DNA of 64,000 nt, taken from NCBI GenBank assembly GCA_951812725.1, contig OX638330.1, forward strand, positions 1,736,001 through 1,800,000. The letters are read 5' to 3'. The notes below the pieces were generated by a model. It worked only from the letters and a program-made list of their open reading frames with translations, was not told where the DNA came from and searched no databases. This document shows positions 47,059 to 55,578 of this stretch, one piece after another; positions within the stretch are counted from its first letter, which is position 1; the number at the start of each line of letters is the position of its first letter. The translations under genes and the position numbers were made by a program. Origin of the DNA: an uncultured Caldilineaceae bacterium (GTDB lineage Bacteria > Chloroflexota > Anaerolineae > Caldilineales > Caldilineaceae).

Positions 47059-48114
47059 CTAGGAAATTAACTTGCGGGGCCTCAAATCAGAGGCGGCCGG
47101 CACACCGTAAGCGGACACGGCGTTGAGAACGCCGTCAAGAACTGCGGTTGCAACGACTTCGGCGGCGACTGCTCCCAGCAAGCTCAGCTCCACTTGCGCA
47201 TCGAGCGCGCCGGTTGCCAGCGCGAACAGACAATCGCCATCATAGAGAGTATGCGCAGGCCGCGTCGTGCGGCTGACACCGGTCTGCGCCATCTGTGCCA
47301 ACTTGGTTACCTCGGTTTTGCCCAGGCCGAGATTGGTTGCGACCACGCCGATCGTCGTGTTGCTCTGGACTGGGTGAATGGCTTGGTCCGGAGATTCGGA
47401 TTGCGATTCGGAGGGCTGATCCGGAAGCTCTTGCGGCCGACCAAACAAGAAGGAGTCGATGCGGCTGGCAGCCACTGTCAAACTGTCCACCAGACCTCCG
47501 CCCTCAGGGTCACGGGCCCCGGCCACCAGTTCAGCCCGCATCGGGTCGACAATATCGCCAACCGCGTTGACCGCCATCAGGGCCGACACCACCACCCCGC
47601 CCGGCAAGACAGCAGACGCCTGTCCCAATCCACCCCGAGTAGCTCTATCCATCCCCAACAGTTTGCCTACTGTGCAACCGACGCCCGCGCCGATTGAACC
47701 GCGCCCCACATCCTCCCCGGTCGCTGTGTCGCAGGCAGCGTATGCGTCGCGCTGGGTAGGGTAGACAGTCGAGCCGCCAAAACCCAGGTCGTAAAGAATT
47801 GCTGCCGGCACAATCGGCACCGGCGCGGCCGGCGTATACCAGCCATGTCCTCGCTGAGCCAACCAATCGACCACCCCGTGCGCGGCCCCCAACCCGTAGG
47901 CTGAGCCCCCGCTGAGCAGGACGCCATGGACCTGGTCAACTCTGTTCACGGGATTCAGCAGCTCGGTCTCACGCGTGCCCGGCGCCGACCCGCGCACATC
48001 CACACCGCAGCAGCTCCCGGAAGGCGTAAGCACGACCGTACAGCCGGTTCCGTTGTCCGGATCCGACCAGTGGCCGACCAAAATGCCATGCACGTCGGTC
48101 AGCGCGCTATTCAC
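47059..48114 (-). CDS. P1-family (S58, DmpA-like) aminopeptidase
   Basis: N-terminal-nucleophile hydrolase of the DmpA/P1 peptidase family, 351 residues. The conserved NPVNRVDQVHGVLLSGGSAYGL block is near residue 55 and GRGSIGAGVGCTVGK near 138. The autocleavage and nucleophile region is SNTTIGVVATNLGLGK near 250, where the family has NTTIGVVATDA; cleavage would leave Thr or Ser as the N-terminal nucleophile. A low-complexity SESQSESPDQ linker precedes it. Members release N-terminal residues from peptides, or cleave beta-peptides and amides. The start is GTG and overlaps the end of sufE by 8 bp. Confidence 0.9.
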   Translation of the reverse strand: MNSALTDVHGILVGHWSDPDNGTGCTVVLTPSGSCCGVDVRGSAPGTRETELLNPVNRVDQVHGVLLSGGSAYGLGAAHGVVDWLAQRGHGWYTPAAPVPIVPAAILYDLGFGGSTVYPTQRDAYAACDTATGEDVGRGSIGAGVGCTVGKLLGMDRATRGGLGQASAVLPGGVVVSALMAVNAVGDIVDPMRAELVAGARDPEGGGLVDSLTVAASRIDSFLFGRPQELPDQPSESQSESPDQAIHPVQSNTTIGVVATNLGLGKTEVTKLAQMAQTGVSRTTRPAHTLYDGDCLFALATGALDAQVELSLLGAVAAEVVATAVLDGVLNAVSAYGVPAASDLRPRKLIS

Positions 48115-48574
48115 TCTTTCCCATTCTTGCTGTAACTTGCCTCTTCAGATAGGCCATGAGGACGTGCAGGCCGCGCAGTCGTTGCGGGGATATTGCTTCA
48201 TGCAGACCAAGCAGGTAATGAATGTCATCCGGCGTCTGCAAAACCGTATCCGGGGACGCACTCTCCAACCCTTCCTGTACTATCGCGGCGTAGCCCCGGA
48301 CGGTAGGTGACTCTTTCGGCACGTCGATATATACATGCACACCGGCGTCTTCAATGTCTGTGAACACAAATATCGGCGTTTGACATTCGTGGACCTGCTC
48401 CATCTGATCACGGGCGTCGTGAAGAAAGCCGGGAAGGTCCGGCATACCCATCGCAAAATCGAGAAGAGACTCCAGCCGCTCGCGCGGTTCCATACTGCGG
48501 AAATCTTCAATAATCTCGCGCAGCGGCGGTGGAGTCCGATCAATCTTTTCTTCAACGGTGAGGTGGAAATCCAT
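48107..48574 (-). CDS. sufE: SufE-family cysteine desulfurase sulfur acceptor
   Basis: Sulfur-transfer protein of Fe-S cluster assembly, 155 residues. The sulfur-accepting Cys lies in VHECQTPIFV near residue 65, corresponding to the V-x-G-C-Q motif; here Glu replaces the usual Gly before Cys. LREIIEDFRSMEPRERLESLLDF at the start and the LVGLHEAISPQRLRG-like end fit the family. A cysteine desulfurase (SufS) is not adjacent. The start ATG has no strong ribosome-binding site. Overlaps the P1 peptidase gene, so the two are probably cotranscribed. Confidence 0.9.
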   Translation of the reverse strand: MDFHLTVEEKIDRTPPPLREIIEDFRSMEPRERLESLLDFAMGMPDLPGFLHDARDQMEQVHECQTPIFVFTDIEDAGVHVYIDVPKESPTVRGYAAIVQEGLESASPDTVLQTPDDIHYLLGLHEAISPQRLRGLHVLMAYLKRQVTARMGKSE

Positions 48575-48630
48575 TTAGTAGAACCAACGCTTAAACCTGA
48601 ATTACCCCAACGTTAGAGGCTTTAATTTTG

Positions 48631-48828
48631 TCATTTTGATCGTTTCAAAACTGGTAGGCCATTCTTGCTTTCGGAAACTTCGTAGCCTTCAGGTACGGCA
48701 TCCAACGAACCCTCCTTTTCTTCTTTGGCGAAGAAATAGAGAGTCTGTTGCCGTCCGTTTCGCAGTGTGGTTTCCCTTGAATGCAGAATATATGTCCTGC
48801 CCTTGGAATTAGTATGCGCATACGCCAT
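48631..48828 (-). CDS. Small conserved protein, 65 residues, unknown function
   Basis: A 65-residue soluble protein: MAYAHTNSKGRTYILHSRE at the start, a central RNGRQQTLYFFAKE and the end NGLPVLKRSK. It resembles a short family of unknown function that I recall from Chloroflexota and Cyanobacteria; that is memory, not a search result. The true start is the ATG at 48828, with AGGAG 10 bp upstream. A longer open frame upstream lacks support. The protein is basic and small, so a DNA or ribosome association is possible but not shown. Confidence 0.75.
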   Translation of the reverse strand: MAYAHTNSKGRTYILHSRETTLRNGRQQTLYFFAKEEKEGSLDAVPEGYEVSESKNGLPVLKRSK

Positions 48829-48996
48829 TTCTTGATGCTCCTTTGCAACTGAATGTTGGCAACTATCCATTTCCCATTCGCTTAGGCTTGGCTGCACGAC
48901 TGCAGATGCCTTCCTGCGATTTGGGCGAACTGTCCTGCAGACAGTTACCTCAATTGTAATCCAGCTTTCCAAAAATACAAAAAACGCAACCGTTTT

Positions 48997-49800
48997 CTAA
49001 TCTGAACAGTTAAGCCTTACTGCGCGAGATGCAATGTAGGTGTCGGTATAATCCGCCGGCGGCTGTCCCTCCCACCGATCTTCATAAAACGCGGTCAAGA
49101 CAAGACCGGCGTCGAGCTGACCCCCAATCTGGTCCGTGAGCGTGTGCCCAAATTCAAGAGCTTCGCCCGCTCGCATGAACGCCTTCCGCTCCGCACTTGA
49201 AATGCTGGTGAGATCTGAATAGGGAAGCTTATGACGGACCTCCAGTATACCTTCATCAATCTTGCGCTGATCAAAGAGGTACATAACAGGGTTGACAAAA
49301 CCTGCCAGCAGGACCCCTCCTGGTTTCAGCACGCGTGCGCACTCCCTCCATACGGGGGGCACCTCAGGGATAAACAGGTTGGAACAAGGGTGGACTATCA
49401 GATCGAAACACTGGTCTTCAAAGGCCAGCAGCTCACTCATGTCTCCTTCGACAGTCAACAACTTCAGGCCTTCGCGTTCCGCCACAGCGCGGTCTTGGGC
49501 AAGCTGGCGGGGCGAGTTGTCGAAGACTGTCACACGTGCGTTGACACTCTCGCCGGCCGCGGCCAGTATCGGCCCTTGTTGGCCGCCGCCCGAGGCTAAA
49601 CAAAGGATCTCCGCGTCACTGAAGTCGGGAAACCACGCTCTCGGCACCTCTTTTGTCGGCGTAAGCACAATCTGCCAGTCGCCGCGCCTTGCCGCCGCTA
49701 TGATCTCCGCGCTGACGGGGACCGTCCATCTGCTCTTGCGCTCTACAGCCTTGTCCCAAGCATAACGATTATAGGTTGAAACGTCCACACTTCCATCCAT
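48997..49800 (-). CDS. SAM-dependent methyltransferase
   Basis: Class I methyltransferase, 267 residues. Motif I is [13 protein letters not shown] near residue 77 (E/DxGxGxG-like) and the acidic motif II is [10 protein letters not shown] near 100. A motif III Asp lies in VEGDMSEL, and [13 protein letters not shown] is post-motif I. Family members of this shape methylate small molecules. I chose the ATG at 49800 ([20 protein letters not shown]), which fits the family start; an upstream ATG at 49869 would add 23 residues. It lies between the small conserved gene and the mobile-element region. Substrate not recognisable. Confidence 0.85.
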   Translation of the reverse strand: MDGSVDVSTYNRYAWDKAVERKSRWTVPVSAEIIAAARRGDWQIVLTPTKEVPRAWFPDFSDAEILCLASGGGQQGPILAAAGESVNARVTVFDNSPRQLAQDRAVAEREGLKLLTVEGDMSELLAFEDQCFDLIVHPCSNLFIPEVPPVWRECARVLKPGGVLLAGFVNPVMYLFDQRKIDEGILEVRHKLPYSDLTSISSAERKAFMRAGEALEFGHTLTDQIGGQLDAGLVLTAFYEDRWEGQPPADYTDTYIASRAVRLNCSD

Positions 49801-50145
49801 GTTGCTCGCCTGCCAGCGGGATTCGGAAACGAGAATGGTCTGTTTAAGGAATTTTTTCGTTAAATTCAACAGGCTGACTTTAGGTGTACCGCATCAGTTT
49901 CGAATTTGCAACCTGCTTGAGTAGGATCCCTAGGCTAAAAACCAAGGGATAGAAGCCAAGTAAGCGATGTCTTGCGCCCTTGTCTTCTGGTCCTTTCAGA
50001 GTGCAATCTAGAGTGGTGGGAAACGAATTTTTGTGCTATATTACGAGTGCTACCAGAGTAAAATCGAACTATATGGTGAGCCCCAATCCTTGGACCACGA
50101 AACGGGAAAAATAAGGTGCATCCGGACGGATGCGGTCTGCCGCCA

Positions 50146-50982
50146 TCAGAGCACGAAGTGCTCTTCCGCCGGCGTGCGATAGTTGAGACTTTGATGTGGT
50201 CTCTCATGGTTGTAGAAGTCGAAATATACGCATAAGCCGGTTTGCAGCTCACGCACCGTGTCATACTGGTTGAGATAGATGTTCTCATATTTGACGCTGC
50301 GCCATAGACGTTCGCAGAAGACGTTGTCGAGGGCGCGGCCGCGGCCATCCATGCTGACCTGAATGTTGGCTGCGAGCAGGCAGGATGTGAAGGCATCGGC
50401 CGTGAACTGTGCGCCCTGGTCGGTATTGAAGATTTTGGGCCGACCTTTGCTGAGCGCCTGGCGCAGAGCATCAAGACAGAAGATGCCGTCCAGGGTGTTG
50501 GAAAGCTGCCAGGCGAGTACATAGCGGCTGTGCCAGTCGATGACAGCGGCCAGGTACATGAAGCCGCGCAGCATCGGCACATAGGTGATGTCAGCGCTCC
50601 AGACCTGGTTGACATGCGTAATCGGCAGATTGCGCAAGAGATAGGGATAGCGTTTATGCCCCTGGCCCGGAGAACTACTGCTTCTCCTGGGGTAGATCGC
50701 CTGAATGCCCATCAGACACATCAACCGTCTGACCCGTTTGCCATTGATCGCATAGCCCAGTCGGCGCAGATAAGCAACCATCTTGCGCCAGCCATAGAAG
50801 GGCGTGCGCAAGTACTGCTCGTCAATCAGGCGCATCAGATGCAGGTTCAGCGCTGACTCGGGAACCGCCTGATAGTAGATGGAGGAACGGCTGAGCCCGA
50901 GCAATTTGCCCTGGCGCCGTACACTCAGAGTCGGGTCTGCTACATCGACCATACACCGTCTCTCACGGACCGAAGCGGGCAA
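50146..50982 (-). CDS. IS3-family transposase OrfB (DDE integrase domain)
   Basis: Catalytic subunit, 278 residues. HTH_21 region LLGLSRSSIYY, then the RNase-H-like rve domain. The triad is D in WSADITYVPM (near residue 130), D in NTDQGAQFT (near 190), and E in CERLWRSVKYE (near 226). It ends with FYNHERPHQSLNYRTPAE. The displayed start is TTG right after the A-run; an internal ATG (MVDVADP) is another option. It lies in the +1 frame relative to OrfA. In IS3 elements OrfAB fusion normally arises by -1 ribosomal slippage; here the geometry fits loss of one A from the nine-A run. Confidence 0.93.
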   Translation of the reverse strand: MPASVRERRCMVDVADPTLSVRRQGKLLGLSRSSIYYQAVPESALNLHLMRLIDEQYLRTPFYGWRKMVAYLRRLGYAINGKRVRRLMCLMGIQAIYPRRSSSSPGQGHKRYPYLLRNLPITHVNQVWSADITYVPMLRGFMYLAAVIDWHSRYVLAWQLSNTLDGIFCLDALRQALSKGRPKIFNTDQGAQFTADAFTSCLLAANIQVSMDGRGRALDNVFCERLWRSVKYENIYLNQYDTVRELQTGLCVYFDFYNHERPHQSLNYRTPAEEHFVL

Positions 50983-51256
50983 CTTTTTTTTTCAACCACT
51001 CAAGTTCCATCTTGAGCCGCCCGATCTGTTCATAGAGTTCTGCTTCCTGCGCCTCCTGCTCCCGTTGCTTGCGCTCGCCGTTCGTAGCGAAGACGCTGGG
51101 CCCGTCTTCCAGCAGTTGCCGTTTCCAGGCCCTTATCTGATTGGCATGAATCTCGTGCTCACTCGATAACTGGCTAATCGTCTTACTGCCTTCGAGCGCT
51201 TCCAGCGCAACCCGAAACTTGAAGGCCGCCGCGTGTCGCCGCCGTTTCTTGACCAT
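50963..51256 (-). CDS. IS3-family transposase OrfA (HTH)
   Basis: DNA-binding subunit, 97 residues: a helix-turn-helix of the HTH_8/Tnp_1 type (AAFKFRVALEALEGSKTISQLSSEHEIHANQIRAWKRQ) followed by a leucine-zipper-like coiled coil (AELYEQIGRLKMELEWLKKK) for multimerisation. It ends 20 bp into OrfB, right after a run of nine A (50984-50992). The start is ATG. Confidence 0.92.
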   Translation of the reverse strand: MVKKRRRHAAAFKFRVALEALEGSKTISQLSSEHEIHANQIRAWKRQLLEDGPSVFATNGERKQREQEAQEAELYEQIGRLKMELEWLKKKVARFGP

Positions 51257-51350
51257 CGTTCTGCCCCTCCACAGGCTCGGTGAATTGCTCCATTATACAC
51301 CTTAGCTTGTGGTCCAGTTTTTGGGGCCCATTTCACTATTCCCCCCGATC

Positions 51351-52385
51351 ATGGCCGACGAAAACAGCGGCACAATTGGTGCTTTTGAGTTCTTTGAACA
51401 GTTCCCCAACGAGTAGGCCGCCATCGACTTTCTCGCAGCCTAACGCTGGCCAGACGGCGTAAGCTGCGCGCGCTGCGACTCCGACCGCAAAAGGAAGAAC
51501 AGTACTTCCCACCGGCACCAATGCAATGGCTGCCGGACGCAGTTCGCTGTGCGACCATGAAGCATCTTCGAGCGGTCGCACATCCCTCTCCACTAGTGGC
51601 TCTATGTCAGGTACCTCATGCAGAATGCCCCCAAGGGTATCAGCAGCGTCCAGCAAAAGAAAGAACTGGGTATCAGCCTGCGGTCCGCATGGTTCATGTT
51701 AGACCGCCTTCTTGAGGCGATGGATCTTGGTGACGAGAAGCTGAAAGATGAGGTCGAGATCGACGGAACCTACTTCGGCGATCTGGAGAAGAATATACAC
51801 AGCAAGAAAAGGCTCCGAGTCAGAGAGAGAACTGGCGGCAAGCAGGCCGTCTTAAGCATGCGCGAACGCGGCGGTCGGTTCGTGCTTCTTCCCGTTCACG
51901 ACATCCAAGAGTATACACTGGAAGATTACATTCTCTTTCAGGGAGAGAAAGGATCAACTACCTTCATCGACGAGCTAATGAGTTTCGGCGGTTTGGGGGA
52001 CTGGTACGAGCACGGCGTCTTTAAGCTTAGTAATGGCGAGTATGTCAGTGAGGAGGTGACCATTTACATCATCGAAAGTGTCTGGGCCATAGTCAAGCGC
52101 TCCCACTCTGGTGTATACCACGAGCGGAGCAGGAAAGACGGCCACCGCTACTACGATGAAATTGCTTTTCGGCTTGTCGAGGGTAACGTTGGCCTCCCCA
52201 TTATGATAATAATCAAACACCACGCCCGAAAGTCTATAGAGACGCGGTTCGCCTACAAGGAGCTTGTGAACTGGAAAAGACGATTTGAAACAATGAGAGT
52301 AAGAAAGAAGCGAGCGCTTGCACCGGCCTGCAACCTTCAAGCGCTCTTTCGTCCGCGTGATTGCGGGGGAGGTCTGCCGGCATGA
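51351..52385 (+). pseudogene. Decayed IS1595-family transposase (four in-frame stops)
   Basis: One reading frame without frameshift gives a recognisable IS1595/ISXO2 transposase. It has a Zn-ribbon N-terminus (RWPDGVSCARCDS, then HQCNGC), the MQNAPKGISSVQQKKELGIS HTH-like part, and a DDE-like domain (DEVEIDGTYFGD, then ESVWAIVKRSHSGVYH). Four stops interrupt it: TAG at 51414, TAA at 51441, TGA at 51558 and TAG at 51594, all in the first 90 codons. The frame from 51597 to 52385 is intact. The stop positions fit single-base changes from sense codons. The IS3 element ends 20 bp upstream and may have split off the promoter and left end. Inactive as a transposase. Confidence 0.85.
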
Positions 52386-52795
52386 TAGAGGAGTTCATAG
52401 CGTGGTTTTGGGATTATGCGACAGAACTGGCTGGGACAGGTGTAACAGCTGTACTAGGGTTTCTTTACAGACGACAGATAAAAAGGATGATTGGGAAGAT
52501 TAGGGCAAGACGGGAAGACGCACTTATCGGTAGATTGGAAGACAAGTTGTTGGACAGATTGGACGAAAAACTGGCGGAAAGGTTGGACACAAGAATAGAC
52601 CAGATGCTGAAAGAATTGAGGCCCCCGCCACCTCCTCACGGAATGTCAGGATCTTCGTGTCAGAAAACTGGCTTGTATCGAACGCAAGGGAGATTTAGAG
52701 TGGAGAAAACATTTACAGAAGGGGATACTTTTACTAAAGAGTCGTTTTACCATCAACTCGAGAATGTGGTCTGGGTATATCAATATCCGGAATAG
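52382..52795 (+). CDS. Hypothetical coiled-coil protein
   Basis: A 137-residue protein not matching any family I recognise. Residues 1-30 include a hydrophobic stretch (WFWDYATELAGTGVTAVLGFLY) that could be a membrane segment. A charged amphipathic helix follows, with a heptad-like Leu spacing (RLEDKLLDRLDEKLAERLD) and ending in an RPPPPPH linker. The last 45 residues are Thr/Phe/Tyr-rich. GGGGAGG precedes the ATG by 10 bp. It overlaps the end of the decayed IS1595 frame by 4 bp, so it may be a passenger of that element or host DNA beside it. Confidence 0.5.
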   Translation: MIEEFIAWFWDYATELAGTGVTAVLGFLYRRQIKRMIGKIRARREDALIGRLEDKLLDRLDEKLAERLDTRIDQMLKELRPPPPPHGMSGSSCQKTGLYRTQGRFRVEKTFTEGDTFTKESFYHQLENVVWVYQYPE

Positions 52796-53084
52796 AGAAA
52801 CGGAGTTAACTTCACTTCTGCCCTCTTCCTTTCCCTTTGAGAGGAGTTCATTGGGGCTTATTCCCTTGTGAAATCCATCGTCGTTTTGGGTTGGCGAGAT
52901 CGAGAACGGGGAGAGCTTCTCGGTGCTCAGAGAAATACCACACCCAGAGCCGGATACACAGTTTACAAGAAAGCGAATTACACTTGCAGAGAGCATAAAC
53001 CCGCTGCATCAACGACAAAATTCTCTCTACTTAGACTCTCCCTGTCCTGCTTTTCTTTACTGGCCCTGTCAGTGACAGCATCTT

Positions 53085-53933
53085 TCATCCAGTTCTCGCA
53101 CTCTCCGCCGCGCGCATTCTGCGTTGCGTCCGCTCCTGCTGGATCTGCTCGCTCATGCCGGGAAGCGTGCCATCTCGCAAAACGCAAATAATCTCCGCCA
53201 TAATACAGACCGCTATCTCCGCGGGCGTAATCGCCCCAATATCAATGCCGATCGGCGCTCGGACGCGGTCAAATTTCGAGGCTGGTATGCTCTGCTCCCT
53301 CTCGAGCAGTTCGAAGACCGCGCGGATGCGCCGGCTGCTTCCGATCATTCCCAAATAGGCAACCGGATCGTCCAGCACCTCCAATAGACAGTCGATGTCA
53401 TACTGGTGGCCCCGCGTCACCAGCACGAGATACGTGTCGCTGTCAAAGACATCTTTGCCCTGCCGCAGATCGACCAATGTAGGTCGAAAAGGCCCTGCCA
53501 CCACCCGATCGGCGGTTGGGAAACGGGCAACATGGGCAAATTGAGGCCGATCGTCAATTACAGTTACCAGAAAGTCGCACGTCTCTGCAATCGAAGCCAG
53601 CGGTACGGCGATATGTCCGGCGCCGGCGATTATCAGATGCGGGGGCCGTGCCTGTACCTCGACAAACACAGAAAAACTGCCGTCATCTTCCACATAGCTG
53701 AACTGCATGTGTTTCTTGCGCTCAATCGCGGTCCGGGCGTCGTGAAGTACAGCGTTGCACTTTGCTCCCAGCCCCAATGCACCGGCAGGGCGTCGGTCCG
53801 ATTGGGGCCAGACAACTGCATTGCGACCGACCGCCCCGGCATACATTCCGTCACCCGTTGTGACAGTAACCAGCGCAACAGCCTCTCTATTTTCAATCGC
53901 ATTTATCAGAGTGCTGAGCAACTCTTTCTGCAT
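53085..53933 (-). CDS. XdhC/CoxI-family protein with Rossmann domain
   Basis: Maturation factor for molybdenum hydroxylases, 282 residues. The N-terminal XdhC/CoxI domain (about 1-85) is followed by the C-terminal Rossmann-type XdhC domain (LIIAGAGHIAVPLA, then YLVLVTRGHQYD and GMIGSSRRIRAVFELL, and IGIDIGAITPAEIAVCIMAEII). The family carries, inserts or sulfurates the molybdopterin cofactor of xanthine- or CO-dehydrogenase-type enzymes. GTGAG precedes the ATG. A TerC gene on the other strand separates it from a second, N-domain-only family member. No large molybdoenzyme subunit is in the window. Confidence 0.9.
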   Translation of the reverse strand: MQKELLSTLINAIENREAVALVTVTTGDGMYAGAVGRNAVVWPQSDRRPAGALGLGAKCNAVLHDARTAIERKKHMQFSYVEDDGSFSVFVEVQARPPHLIIAGAGHIAVPLASIAETCDFLVTVIDDRPQFAHVARFPTADRVVAGPFRPTLVDLRQGKDVFDSDTYLVLVTRGHQYDIDCLLEVLDDPVAYLGMIGSSRRIRAVFELLEREQSIPASKFDRVRAPIGIDIGAITPAEIAVCIMAEIICVLRDGTLPGMSEQIQQERTQRRMRAAESARTG

Positions 53934-54131
53934 TTCTCACGTATCTTTCTTATGCGCCCGCCGTCCCTCTTCTTCGGCGAAACATTGGCAATTGGCAACG
54001 CGCTAGAACTTGAGCTAGACACGCGCCAAACCTGATGCTAGAATCCGTCATATGCTCTGAATCGGACTTGCGTCTGCTTTTGCTTTGCAGTTGCATGCCG
54101 ATTTCCAACCTTTCAAGGAGCCCGCAACCGC

Positions 54132-54905
54132 ATGACCGAACTGTTCCAACCCGAAAGCCTGGTTGCCCTGCTGACTCTCGTTCTGCTCGAAGTTGTCCTT
54201 GGCATTGACAACGTAATCTTCATTGCCATCTTGAGCGGAAAGCTACCCGCCCATCAGCAGGCGAAAGCCCGTTCAACCGGTATCGGGCTGGCAGTATTTG
54301 CCCGCATCGCTCTTCTATTCAGTATTACCTGGATCATGCGGCTGACCCATCCTCTCTTCACCGTCTTCGACCATGGTCTCTCCGGCCGTGATCTGATTCT
54401 CCTGGTCGGAGGCCTGTTTCTCATTGGCAAGAGTACTTACGAAATCCACGAAAAGCTGGAATCAGGGCAACATAGCGGCAAAGCCAAAGCGACGGCAACA
54501 TTCGCATCCGTCATCGCTCAGATTATCCTCATCGATTTAGTCTTTTCACTGGACTCGGTTGTCACCGCGGTAGGAATCTCAGGCAATCTCTGGGTAATGG
54601 TCCCGGCCGTCCTGGTTGCGGCCGCGGTCATGCTCTTCTTTGCCGGATCGATCGCCTCCTACGTCGAACGCCATCCGACGATGAAAATCCTGGCGCTGGC
54701 TTTTCTGATTCTAATTGGATTCCTGCTCGTGCTGGAAGGTTGGCTCCACGAAGCTGTCGAGGAACTGCACTTGAAAAACTATGCCTATTTTGCCATGGCC
54801 TTTTCTCTCGCCGTCGAAATGATAAACCTGCGGGTGCGCGAAAAATCGCAACCCGTTCACTTGCACAGCCGCATACCATCCGAGCAGCCGGACGAGGAAT
54901 CCTAG
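54132..54905 (+). CDS. TerC-family membrane protein
   Basis: Integral membrane protein of 257 residues with seven to eight hydrophobic segments. The conserved LEVVLGIDNVIFIAIL (with the ion-path Asp) and LIDLVFSLDSVVTAVGIS blocks are the TerC signature, and FLLVLEGWLHE follows. Family members export Mn2+ in bacteria and are linked to tellurite resistance. AAGGAG sits before the ATG. No yybP-ykoY Mn riboswitch fold was recognised in the 150-bp upstream region. It is in opposite orientation to the two XdhC-type genes around it, so it looks inserted. Confidence 0.92.
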   Translation: MTELFQPESLVALLTLVLLEVVLGIDNVIFIAILSGKLPAHQQAKARSTGIGLAVFARIALLFSITWIMRLTHPLFTVFDHGLSGRDLILLVGGLFLIGKSTYEIHEKLESGQHSGKAKATATFASVIAQIILIDLVFSLDSVVTAVGISGNLWVMVPAVLVAAAVMLFFAGSIASYVERHPTMKILALAFLILIGFLLVLEGWLHEAVEELHLKNYAYFAMAFSLAVEMINLRVREKSQPVHLHSRIPSEQPDEES

Positions 54906-54950
54906 AGTACGGTTTAGCGTGGCATACCGCATCCTCGCCTGCCGCGCCGG

Positions 54951-55301
54951 TCAGTCCGCCGACCCCTCTTTGTCTGGCGAGGATTCCCCGCCCCAGCGCT
55001 CGACGAATACATCCATAACGCCGCCGCAGACACCTAGGCTGTCCATCGAAATATCTTCGGTCAGGTCCACGTGGACAGTACGCGGAATCCCATCATGGAT
55101 GACGTCCAACCCGGCTCGAATCACATCCGCCTCTCCACAGCCACCCCCTACGGTTCCCACGTGCCGGCCTTGCGGATGAATCAGCATCTTGGCGCCAACC
55201 TCCCTGGGCACTGAACCTTTGGCGTCGACAATCGTGGCAACGGCGACTTCCTGCTCGTCGGCCAGCAACTCCTGCAGATGGTGATATAGTGTCGCTGTCA
55301 A
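54951..55301 (-). CDS. XdhC/CoxI-family small protein (N-domain only)
   Basis: A 116-residue protein consisting only of the XdhC/CoxI N-terminal domain. ATIVDAKGSVPREVGAKMLI and VGTVGGGCGEADVI are the diagnostic motifs, with the GGGCGE Cys. It ends without the Rossmann domain. The start is TTG with AGGGAG 6 bp upstream. It matches the split CoxI/XdhC arrangement in which the two domains are separate polypeptides. It precedes TerC on the opposite strand and follows the MocA-type gene with the structured repeat copy F between. Confidence 0.88.
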   Translation of the reverse strand: MTATLYHHLQELLADEQEVAVATIVDAKGSVPREVGAKMLIHPQGRHVGTVGGGCGEADVIRAGLDVIHDGIPRTVHVDLTEDISMDSLGVCGGVMDVFVERWGGESSPDKEGSAD

Positions 55302-55404
55302 GGTGGCTCCCTACCTTTTCACTTTGTGATTTCCCAGGCGCAGCCTCTCTTAAACCTTGAACGAGGCATGCCCCGGTATATGTTCTCTTCTCTATTTTAT
55401 TATA

Positions 55405-55489
55405 TGGGCGGTCGGGCCTTCGGCCCTCCCTTGTGCAGGGGCTGCGCCCCCGCAACGCCCCCCTCCAAAACCATCGCTCACCGACCGTA
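55405..55489 (+). repeat. Structured interspersed repeat, copy F
   Basis: Same core as copy A with hairpin 1 GGGCC TTC GGCCC, hairpin 2 GGGGC TGC GCCCC and the outer CGGTCGG/CCGACCG stem. It sits within the 277-bp gap between the MocA-like gene and the small XdhC-like gene, which belong to one functional group. Confidence 0.85.
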
Positions 55490-55578
55490 CGCCCTTGTTC
55501 CAACGGTGCGGCTTTGCCAGCCTACATCCGCGCGTCCGCGCCCGCCTGCGATAAAGCCAGGCCTCCGGTCCGCTTGCT

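Larger units (their letters stand above)
50077..51330 (-). mobile_element. IS3-family insertion sequence, complete (1254 bp)
   Basis: Two overlapping reading frames (OrfA HTH and OrfB DDE) are bounded by 22-bp imperfect terminal inverted repeats. The left end is TGAGCCCCAATCCTTGGACC (50077) and the right end, read inward, is TGGGCCCCAAAAACTGGACC (ends at 51330); 17 of 22 positions match. Both ends have the TG...CA form of IS3 elements. No direct target duplication of 3-4 bp is seen, so one flank may have been rearranged. The element lies just 20 bp upstream of a decayed IS1595 transposase. Confidence 0.9.

Noticed and set aside
51351..51600. Stop-codon reassignment to explain the four stops in the IS1595 frame and the ALDH amber
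   Set aside because: All three stop codons are involved and the same codons end many intact genes here, so ordinary decay or error is the simpler reading.
54006..54131. yybP-ykoY manganese riboswitch upstream of terC
   Set aside because: I could not identify the conserved core motifs in the 126-bp leader.
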